Of a DNA stretch of 64,000 bases, positions 26,801-38,800 are shown in pieces; the stretch's first letter is position 1; every line of letters begins with the position of its first letter. This stretch comes from Aspidapion aeneum (Eukaryota > Arthropoda > Insecta > Coleoptera > Brentidae), in contig OY755039.1 in the NCBI GenBank assembly GCA_963576565.1, forward strand, positions 142,111,369 to 142,175,368. Direction: 5' to 3'. A program made the position numbers and the translations under genes. Under the pieces are notes generated by a model. The model saw nothing but the letters and a program-made list of their open reading frames with translations. It ran no database searches and was not told the DNA's origin.

Positions 26801-29800
26801 CTACAATAGAAAGATGGTCGATCTTTAAGAACCCTCAACATACAAGAAGCTAAAAAGAGATCCTACACAACCCGCAATTAAAAAAGTGAATCACTTAATT
26901 AAGATTTCTTCATTGGAGGACCCAGTCAAGAAGATGCTATGTAAAAGTGAAGCCCTGACTGAAGCCAAAAATCCACAAAAACGATGTGCCTCTTCGTCCC
27001 ATTGTCACATCTTGCTTCCCTCTTGCAACCCCACATCGGACTAACGGATTCGTATGTAAGAGACTCCACCCACTTTATTGAGAAGATCAAAAACATCGTC
27101 ATGGACGAGAAAGACATCTTAGTTAGCTTTGATGTTGTGTCTTTGTTCACGAAGGTAACTTTGGCCGAGGCAATGAGGGAAGTGGAACACATATTTCCGA
27201 AGGACATCACCGACCTGTTTAAAGTCTGCCTAAAGACATCATATTTCACCTTCAATTAACAAATTTATGAACAGATCGATGGAGTATCCATGGGTAGCCC
27301 TTTATCGCCAGTGATTGCGATTTTTTTCATGGAGAAACTGGAAGAGAAGGCGTTGAATAATGCCCCTCATAAACCCAAAGTCTGGTTTCGATATGTAGAT
27401 GACACTTTTGTCGTTTGGCCTTATGGTAGAGACAGCCTTAATGAATTTCTCAACCACATTAACAGCATACACCCCAGTATACAATTTACAATGGAAACAG
27501 AGAACAACAGAGAATTAGCATTCCTTGACGTACTAGTAACGAGGAAAGAGGGACGACTAGGACATACCGTATACAGAAAACCTACTCACACAGACCGCTA
27601 CCTAAACAACACATCTAACCACCACCCGTGCCAACGAAAAGGGGTAATAAGAACATTGGTAGAGAGGGCGAAAAGAATCTGCGAACCAGAACATCTAGAC
27701 AAAGAATTGAACCATCTTAAAAACGCCCTCGTAGCAAATGGATACACTCAAAACGACATAGATAAATGTATACGACCAAAGCCGAGCACTAGAAGTAACA
27801 ATAGCGGTGGACTGAGCAGCCGCGAAGTTACTTCAAGAGCCGGACGTATTCTGGGAAAACACAACATAAAAACGATCTTCAAGCCATCTAAGAAGATCGA
27901 GAACCATCTCAGATCTGCGAAGGATATAAGGAACCCACTAAGTTCTTCGGGGGTATACCGTAGTCCCTGTACCTGTGGAAGTGTCTACATCGGAACAACC
28001 AAACGGTCCGTAAACACAAGAATCAAAGAACACAAAGCCAACTGTCGACTCGGACATACGGAAAAATCCGCAGTTGAAGACCACACACTAAACAATGAAG
28101 ACCACCGAATAAAATTCGAAGACACACAAGTTCTCTGCGCCTCTTCTTCATACTATCCAAGACTCTATAGAGAAGCAATCGAAATTCATAAACACCAGCA
28201 GAACCTCAACAGATCTGAAGAAACTCTTAAAATTAACAGAACATGGGTACCCGTTCTTAAAAACACTAAACGGCTCGCTTATAACAACAAAACTGAATCT
28301 GGGGAAAGTGACCAATCACCGACCAGCTCTGATATACGCCCCGCCCACCATAGCGTATATAACATGCGTCCGCGACAGACTAACCACCAGTCTTCAAGAC
28401 GCCGACAAACAGTCAACATCTCCTGAAGATGCCATCCACTCGAAATGACGAAACGTCGAAAAACGAATTTCCAACGACGACGGCCGAACAGCCCGAAAGC
28501 ACACCCACCATTGGACGATGGCCGCGAAAGCCTTTCACAAAAAAAGCTTTAACTTTACTATGAGTTCCAAATATCGGACATTTGCTATATTGGGACTACC
28601 TCCTATTCGATATTAGGACACCATTTTTAAAATGGTGATTTTTGTATTCCAAAATATATTTTTATCTGTCTCAAAAAAGAATTAAGTTTGACATTTGGCA
28701 TTTCAGAATATTGAACAATATAGGTTACGTAATTGTTTGCCAACACGTACTTCTGATATATAGCTGAATTTTTTTTTTATAGTCCAAAACAAAAAAGTAT
28801 CCGATAATAGGCACCTTTCCTCTACATTAAAAAAAGATTGTCTATACTTTTAAGATGAGTACTCTTTTCCGTTTGGAAGGACGCTGGGTAGTGAAAGGGT
28901 TAAGTACTTACCCAAAAGAAAGGCCTCCATTCTCTTTCTGGTAGGTTTGTCAACTTTAATTTCGGAAACAGGGTTCCTAATAAACGTATAAAAAATTTCG
29001 GCACCTAATTGGTGCCACTGGTTTCGTTGTGCCGTTCGCAGTTCTTCTACTGCTATCCAAAACCTAAAAATGTTTAACCAAATACCCTATAGCATAAATA
29101 CGTGTTCAAAGAATCGAAAACTGAAGCACTCATAGCTGGCTTTGGGAACAATGGCAAATTTGTTTGTTTGTTGTTTTAAGTGTGCATGTATGTGTCTTGT
29201 GATGTAGACACACAGATGTTGTGTGCGTGGACGCCATCTTTGTTGTTTATTTACATTTTGCGGTGTTTTGCGTTTATCGTGTAAAATTATGTTGTTTTCT
29301 GTGAAAAATGAGAAATAATTCACGTATAACTTGTGCGGTTTGTGGAAAAATGTCCGGGAGAAGTAACGAAGTGCCACTCCATGGGTAACTTCTTTTATTT
29401 TTTTTACAATTTGTTATTAAAGTTAAGAGTGGTTTATAGCAGGGGCGGCTCGTCCATAGGAGCGCTGGTGCGCGCGCACCCCCAGCAAAAACAAGAAAAA
29501 AAATAAATACAAACTATTATTAAATAATTACTGTTGTTTTTTATTTATTTTTTAATGATCCCGATCCCGCTGGTGGCATCTATCGGGCATTACCGGAAGT
29601 AATTAATATCTTTTCGACTTGACGCTTGCTGCCGCATACGGTGGCCTTCGATCGCCTCGCCTCGCTTGAATTGAAGAGATATGAGAGGGCGGGCTTGAAT
29701 CTGGAGGTGCGCGTGGATTCGGCGTTCCTCTTTAATCCAATTTTTGCCACGCAATTGGATCGGAAATGCTCGGGATATCGGCCGAGAAAAGGGCGAGGTG

Positions 29801-32800
29801 GTGCGCTAAATCAATACACACTTGCATCGTTTTTTATAGTTCTCAGCTGATTACTGTTTATATTATCGTTAGTATGCGTGTATTGGGCGTAATTAAAATT
29901 TATTTACGCAGTTTTTAAGTGAATTTTATACTGTTTTCGGCTTTTTGTTTGTAATTTTTGGGTTAATAAGTATCTACAAGTGTCGAATATATCTGAGGCA
30001 GTTATAAGTTCGAGTTCGGGTAATCCTGGAAGTAATTCAAGACTTAATTGTGTACAAAACATTATAGCAAGCTTTTTCTCCTTTAATTTAAATCAAAAAA
30101 TTGAAATTAAAAGATTAGGAAGGCCGACTCCAGAACTAGAATTATCGCAAACTTGCTCTAAAAGAAAAGAAGGTAGGAATTTTAAAAGATACTTTAGAAA
30201 AGATATTTACCAAAAAAACAACTGGATTTGTGGATGTGATGTTACAAACTCGTTATTTTGTTTTCCATGCTTATTATTTTTCAATGCAAGCATGGATAAA
30301 AGCTGGAGGGGGGGTAACTGACTTAAATCATCTACAGGCAAAAATTAAAAAGCATGAATTTTTGAATCAACGTATACGAACATTACAATATGAAATGGTA
30401 TTTGAATCAAAAGCTAAGATAAAACGGTTTTGTACATTGAATTAATGTTATCCATCGTTGGCTAAAAACTAATATGTATGTATACTGTAGGTTATTTTTT
30501 TTTGTGTAGGCATATTTTTATTTATTGGAGTCCTGCTTTTTTTTACTTTGACAATCTTATTACCTAGTGGGCACCATAAGTTCTTTTATTTGTCTACAAA
30601 TAAATATGCAAATTTTTTAAACTTTATTTATTTTGAATTTATTTCGACTCACTTATTTTAGCGCACACCCATTATTATACTTCACGAGCCGCCACTGGTT
30701 TATAGATGCCATTAAACTCTCTTCATGGTGTCCACAATAAATCTGCCCAGTTCGTTTTAGAAAAACTACAATTTTAATCCACAATTTGATAAATTTTCAC
30801 CCAATCAACTAGTATTAGAAAAAAATAATAGACATAACCCTAAACTTTTAACAATTGTCAAATAATGTAGTGGCGTAGGTGGCCCTGATTGGTTCAGTGG
30901 GCGAGGTGTCCGATTGCCAATCAAAGGGTGCGTGGTTCGAATCCCATGCCTGCCACTACAAACTCGAACCTACTCTCCGTTTATGAATACAGATTTACCG
31001 GAAATAGGGGTAAAGCCTGTCTTGGGCGAAGTTTGGGCATCAACGAAGTAGGCAAAATTGATGATGAATACAAAACCGTGGTTCGGAAGTCACGTTAAGC
31101 CGGTGGTCCCGTGTTAAGAGCGTAGATGGCGCTAGGACGATAAAGACCCCTGTGTTCGACAAAGAGCATAAGGCAAAATTAAATCCTCCATAAGAAAAGA
31201 AAATTGCCTACCATGAGGCTCTATATGTGTATGAATGTGAGGTGTTGTGATTGTCGAAATCAGAAATCAGAGCACTAAGTTGCAGACTGTGGCTAGATGG
31301 CCTTTGATGCATAGGCCAACCAAACCGAAATATGAATGAATGTAGTGACGTATCGGAGTATGTTCCAAAACCATCAAAACCGACGTATGCGCAGCAACCG
31401 AAATCCTGTCTACCCGAAAAAGGAACATTAAGAATTAAATCGAGATCCTGGCTTCAAGTATCGCGTGTGATGCAAGTTTATGTTTCTCTCATATTTTTCA
31501 GTGGATAGCTCGAAAGCTTAACCTCACGGGGGTCCAAGATCTAATGGACACCTAATAAGTGTTGACAGTTAACTATTTCGTCCTTATGGGACACTGCTTG
31601 GTCAATGTGACACCCTTGCAAAGTTAATCAGACAGAGAAATTTTGGTTAATTTTTAGGATTTTTAGGTCCGGTCTATGTGGCCCTAAAGATTTTATTTGT
31701 AATCGAAGTTCATATGTCAACGTATTTAAATTTGCACAGTTAATTATATAATCGACGGTATTTATTTCACTAAGGATAAAACCGACAAAGCGTAGGAAGG
31801 GCAATGAACGTTTTCGCACGATGAATATGGCCGACGTCAACTAAAACAAACATTCCTCCCGCCCAGCGTTTGTTGTCTAGTTTTGAGAGGGCACTGCCCC
31901 GTGGCCCTCCCTGTAGCAGCCGCCGCTGGGTGCTAGTTCCCCTGATAAAAAAAAAAGAATTATAAAACTTACCTAACCAAATCATGACTGGCTAAAGTCT
32001 GTAAAAACTGTGAAAGATATTTTCTGCCAATAATGTGATCCAATACATTTTGTAGAGGCAAAACCTGCAACAGCAAAAAAGATGTAAATCAGATAATATG
32101 CGCGATTACAATGTGTTTTAGTTCCACTAATATCGGTGCCCATTATCTCCAGAACTATTTAAGTGATTTTTATGAAACATAGCTAGGAACACTCTCTGAG
32201 AGACAGGTCCATTAATAGAAAATGACTGCTACAAGCGTTCCGATCATTGAGTTGTATAACGCGCCCTTGAGACGGAAAGACAAGGCATTTTTTATTGGCC
32301 CTATCCAATTTGGTTTCTAGGGGCGGGTATTTCTTTTACAATAAAAACAGATATAGACATTTTGCATGCTAATAATACCCTAGATAATATATGGGTACTT
32401 TTATCTCTTTCACATTGACGGCATAAGTGCGACAGAAAAGCAGCTGGCTACTTTTAATCCACCTGCCGTATTTTGAGTGATTCAACCTGCTAGTCGGTTT
32501 ATACAGGGAAAACTGATAGACAATGTTGTCTAAGTACGGAAATGAATTTTATTGAATTTTGTGCGGGAATATTACAAAAAGAAATCTTAAAAACGTTTAA
32601 AAACAAGTTTAGAAGTAACTATTTGAGTTCAAACATGGACCGAAATTGTTTTTTGTGCAAACGAAGAAAAAAAATTGATAAAAAAACAACATTTCATGGG
32701 TAAGTCGTCTTGACGGATAGTTTTTGATAAAACACGAGAAAGTTCAGTAGCGTTACGATAGATAGTTTTTTCTGCGACCGTGCGATTTTACCCTCACACA

Positions 32801-35800
32801 TTTTGATTCAGAAAGTGTCACTTCCCCGCACTTATAAGATTATTTTTTAATAATAATTTGTCCTGAAATGTGTTGCAGTCTAAGACAACTGGGCGCCGCC
32901 AACTCGGCGCCACCAACTGGGCGGCAGGCCAACTGGGCGCCAGGCCAACTGGACGCCGGGCCAACTGAGCGCCGGACTAAAATATTTTTTCTTGATAAAA
33001 TGTGCAGATGAAAAACAACATAGATATATTATTATTTATGCAAAAACATCTTTAAAAAATCCTTTACGTAATATTCTTGAAATTTGGTTTTGTTAGAGTT
33101 AAATACATTAAGTCGAGTGTTGAAATTTTGGTAGGTCTAGAGTTCTGGTAACCTGATAACATAAAATTTACGTTTTTGATTACAAGAATGGCAAATCCAA
33201 AATGGCGGATTTATTTATTTTTAAACCGACTTGTCTCAAACTTGAAAGTTTGAAGTGTTTGGGAGCACTTAATACAGTTTTACCCTCAAACTTAAAAAAA
33301 TTAAAATGGCGGATCCAAAATGGCTGACTTTCTTATTTATGCATCGATATGTATCGAATATGGAACTTGGCGGTGTTTCAAGTCGCTGATTATAGTTTTT
33401 GACTCAAACTCATAAAAAATTCAAAATGGCGGATCCAAAATGGTGGATTTCTTTATTTTTAAACGGATTTGTCCCAAACTTAAAAGTTTGCAGTGCTTAT
33501 CACTTAATACAGTTTTATACTCAAACTTAAAAAAATTAAAATGACTAATCCAAAATGGTGGGTTTCTTTATTCTTCAACGGATTTGTCTCAAATGTCTTA
33601 AACTTGAAAGTTTGCAGTGCTTAAGGTCACTTAATACAATTTGTGACTCACACTTGCAAATGGCAGACTTTTACAGCTTAATACAAAATATGACTCAAGT
33701 TTAAAGAAAGAAATGTAATATTTTAAGCTTAAGACAAATCGGTTAGTAAATAAAAAAGTCTGTCATGTTGGATTTAGTATGCCCCATATTTATTCTCTAA
33801 GGTATTTGATTGGATTAAACAAGTAGACGCTTTTAAGAAAATTTGAAAGGAACTGCTTTCAAATGACGTGGACAATTCGTCAATGAAGTAATTTGACGGT
33901 TTGACGATGCGAGACTTAGGGTTAACTTTTATTTTTAATTTAAATTTAAAAGAAATATTTGGTCGATTTTGGACCTTCTGGAAGCCGAAGCCATTATCTT
34001 GAGTTGCCGTAGCCGCTTACTTGGCTTAGTGTATCGTGATTCGAACCAAGGAACACTAACCTTATTTGAATCATCACCAGGATAACCAATATCACAACCT
34101 AGGAATGTCAATTTTTTCTCACACAAATTTTTCGCCATTGTCAATTGAGCGATGGTTTTTTTGAGTTTTTTGGCAGCGTTTATATCAGATTTTTGTACCC
34201 CTAAAATAAATAAATGGATCTATAACAGATCTGATACCTTCCTAGTTAGGCTGTTAGCACACTTCAAGTAAAGCTATGATCAGCCTTGAAAATAGTTTTT
34301 TGTAAATATCTCAGAAACTAAACCTCCTACGCAGTTTTTGGTTATAACACAAATTATTGAGCCAAATGTAGTCTACTATATTCCGAAAAATTTCATATTG
34401 ATGCGATGCTCGGTTAAAAAGTTAGCATTTAAATTATTTAACTGTCAAAAACCTGTCATTAGCATTAATGGATTTTGACCAAAATCTAATCAGCTCGTTG
34501 TCGAGTGTCCAACACTATTGTTCCTGAAAATTTTATGAAAATCGGTTAAGCGGTTTAGGAGCTATCGTGTTACGGACAGAAAAAAAATATACACACACAC
34601 ACACACACGCAGACAGACATCACGACGATTTTGCTAGGAGATACACCCAAATAACACATTTTCGGCATTATCTTTAAAAAAAATCCTCAAAAACAATACC
34701 TTCTCTAGCCATTGTTGTGCATGCTAGGAAGGTAAAAATATTTTTTATTTTTTTTATTTGTCAAACACACTGTGTTTATTGTATTACAATCTAGTCAGTA
34801 AGACTAATTAGCAATTTTGTTTTAACTTAATTTACTAGAAAAGTCAGATTTAAACTTAGCGTTCACTCAACAGTTCTCCCCGCTTTGTTTAGTCTGTAAC
34901 TCACAATTGTGTTGTGTTTATAGCATTATTTTGTTTTATATAATTCACTTAGTTTACTAGCTCAAACGGCTTCACTCTTTTTAGTCTTCGAACTAGCATA
35001 GTATTGTCTAGAAGCTGAATTGCTTTTTGCGTACTTTTTTATAGTCTCTGCTACAGTTTCGATTTTTAGATCTCGATGAAGGTCACTATTTCGAACGTAC
35101 CAAGGTGCATTCACAATGTTTCTTAATTCTTTATTTTGAAATCTCTGTAAAACTAGAATGTTACTCTCTTTAGCACAACCCCATAGTTGAATACCATATG
35201 TCCATACTGGTTTCAGTATTTGTCTATAAAGCAGTAACTTATTATGAATTGTTAAATTGGACTTCCTTCCAATTAGCCAGTTCATTTTTCTATACCTTAT
35301 CTCAAGTTCTTCTTTTTTTTTTCTTAACATGTGCTTTCCAGTGCAATTTGGCATCAAGTGTCATACCTAGATATTTTGCCTGATTTGAATATGGTACGGG
35401 AATGTTGTTAATTGTTATTTGTATGTGATTTATATTTTTGTTTGTAAAATCAACATGAATTGATTTGGTTTCATTTAATTTTATTCGCCACTTTGTGGTC
35501 CAACTGTGAACTTCGGTGACTGCATCCTGAAGTTTTTCTATGCATTTTTCAATAGATTTTTCTACCGTCAATAAACCAGTATCATCTGCAAATGTTGCTA
35601 AGTGACAATTTTCTGGCTTTGGGATATCGCAAGTGAATAATAAGTATAGATAAGGGGCACGACCACCCTGGGGCACGCCTGCTTGAATTTCTCTTAAATT
35701 TGAGTATGAGTCTTCCTGTTTTACTCTAAAATGTCTATCAGATATGTATGATTCCAAAATATCCGAATATTGTTTTGGCAGAAACCGTTTTAGTTTAAAA

Positions 35801-38800
35801 GTAAGGCCTTCATGCCACACTTTGTCAAATGCTTGTGCTACATCTAGAAAAACTGCAGAACAAACTTTTCCCTCTTCTAGTGCTTTTTCTATTATATTAG
35901 TAATTCTATGTACTTGATCTATCGTGGAATGCTTGTCTCGAAAACCAAATTGATGAGATGGAATAATTTCTTGTCTTTCTATGATGGGTTTTATTCTTTT
36001 AAGCAATAATTTCTCATAGAGCTTGGATATAATTGGCAGCAAAGATATTGGCCTGTAAGATGACACGTCATGGAGTGGTTTTCCCGGTTTTGGGATCATG
36101 ATAACTTCTGCAACTTTCCACAGTTTAGGTACATACCTAAGCCTAAAGGACGCATTAATTAGGTTGCATAGTTTTACGATAGCTTTTCTGGGGAGTTGTT
36201 TTATGACTACCCCATTAATAAGATCATACCCTGGGGCTTTTTTCGAATTAATATTTTTGATTTCTGTTAATATTTCTTTTGGTGATGTAATATGGTCTTC
36301 GATTTGATGGGGTTCATTTAAATGAAAGTTTTCATCCGGTATTTCGTGGGGCTGAAATGTTTTTTCTAAATGACTTGCAAAAATATCTGCTTTTTCTTTG
36401 TTACTCCTTGCCCACTGGTTGTTAGATTATCGTATGGGTGGAATTTGGATAATTGGTCTTTTAAAATCTTTGGTTGCTTTCCAAAGGTAAAAATATAGGA
36501 GTTTTTAAACTAGTGGAAACATTAATGGATTTTGACCAAAATCAGCTCTATCGGTATCTATCTATTGTACACTATTTTACCTGAGAATTTCATGAAAATC
36601 GGTTTAACGGTTTAGCAGCAATCGTATTACGGACAGACGTGCACACACACACAAACACACAGACAGACGTCACGACAAGATAGGTCAAAATACACCCAAA
36701 TAACAAATTTTCAAGGTTATTTCAAAAACAAAATTTCGTCGAAGACAAACCTTCTCTAGCCATTGCTGCACGGGCAGGGAAGGTAAATATCACAAAAAAC
36801 AACAAATTCGACTTAAAACTGTGTGAGTAAAAAGTACGTATGTTTTTTGCATCGTTGAAATGCCATATTTTTGTAATTTTCAGACAATGCGTAAAATATT
36901 TTTTGACAAATGGATTGAAAATGTATTTTGGTTACCAAAAAGTATTAAAAAGTTGTTCCTCAAAAAAAAAACAGATTCTATAATTAAAACAAGAATTTTT
37001 TTAAAAAACTATAAGACTATATCAAAACACTGGAAACAGTAATAAAATCAAAAGCTTTAAAGTTAAAATAAACACTAAAAGAAAAGACCAAAATAATTAT
37101 GAATAATAAGGGTAAGGTAATAGCTTTATACAAAGTTAAAATAATTGATAAATTTCCCCAGTTGAAAAAACCCCCCTTAAGAAGTGGTGTAAACGAAACA
37201 AAGACCAACTAAAGAATGTTTTCTTGTCTTAGCCAAAGTGCGCTTGCAGGCACAAATGGCTTGCCGTTGATTGGTTAGAACTCTACTCCTTGTCGCTTTA
37301 GCGAGAAGGAGATAAACTGCGCTTTAAAAGCGCCACTAAGAGACAAAATACCAACGCAGGCCAAACTTAGAAAATCGATAGAAGTTAAAATTATACAGTG
37401 TGTTTTTTAAAAATTGAAAATACTTTAGCAAATTTGTTTTCAGTTACAGAATATAAATTATTGTGATGTTAGTGGCTCAAAGGACATATTACCCGAATAT
37501 AACTTTTTATTAAAATACAGCAAACCTGAAAATATGCCAAAAAACAAGTCGCTGCGTTGCCATAAATTTTACTTGTTCTTAACCTAGTATTGCATATAAT
37601 TAATGCTTGTTGATGTTAAAAACAATATTTAAATAAAAATATTAAAATACTTATAAATGGCAAATCCCGTTTTGTTACAAGACCTAAAAAAACAGAAATA
37701 ATTATATTCACCTGAAGAAGACATTAAATTTTTATCGTTGTCTAAGTCTAAACCTTTGGCACGGTTTAAATTTTGCAGCGTGGTAGCTTGCATGAGTTTG
37801 GTCACTATGTTGTACCTAAAATAAATAGACCGATGACAGACCCCTTTCTAGCTAATTTTACAGAGATTCTGGAACAACTAAAGATTGGATTTTGCAAGCA
37901 ACCAAAATAAAAAAACAGTGGGTATAGTTTTTGCAAAGTCACCTGAATAACTCCTAATACGGGGTTCTATCGATTTCATGAAATTTTGCTTCATTCTGCC
38001 CTTCAAAAGTTATTCAAATTCATATAAAATCTTCCTGGTATAATTTCAACCCTACCGACAGAGGCGCGACTCTTTGCGGTCCGAGCACAAAGTATTTGTT
38101 TTCGGACCGACCGAGCACAGGTGGATAGACGGCACCTGATTGGCAGATTTTTTTGAGATGCGCTTTTAATTGGTTTCGGGTGTGCTTTTCGGGACCCCTT
38201 TAGTCGGCAGTATGCAGAGTTAGAAAATAAATCAGTGGCGTTTCTGTAGGTATAGGAATAGAAAGTTTTATTATCTATTTTTATTTCTTTAGTTTACGCT
38301 ATAATTAAATGAAATAATTTTCATGAGTATATCTACCGCCGCCCATGTCACTTTCTATAAAGGATATGCCGATGGTCGGCTTTTATCTTTGTTTAACTGA
38401 CTTTGCAAAAACTATACACCATGCGACTGACATTACTATTGAACAAACTAAAATTGACACAACAATTGATCAAAACGGACAGGCCACGATACTCCACTTT
38501 GTTGACGTCACATCCGGGGCTGTTTTTTTTTTTGATGGGCACGTTACCACACAGCTGATTGTCTTTAAAATATTGAAGTTGGAATGACGGTTCATGAATA
38601 TTTGATTTTTTTTTTAAATAAAGCTGGTTTTAAGATTGTTTTCACTATATTCTTTTAGAAAAAAACATCTATAGTAATCCTTGATTTTTCAGAGCCGCTT
38701 CATTAGCTCACACAAAAATTAAGTTTAAAGCAGAAGCGAATGTGACAATCACAGATGACAAAGTCAAATACATGTCAAATATAACAGTTGGCATGTAATT

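Larger units (their letters stand above)
32065..34060. other. snz intron 7: THAP-like exon and two tandem repeats
   Basis: Holds the THAP-like start exon at 32635-32699, a GC-rich minisatellite at 32886-32977 and a diverged tandem repeat of about 125 bp at 33100-33720. The rest is AT-rich with no gene seen. Confidence 0.5.

Noticed and set aside
30878..30955. tRNA gene
   Set aside because: A and B boxes are present, but the acceptor stem does not close well, and the sequence continues as a ~460-bp unit with target duplication. Called as a SINE.
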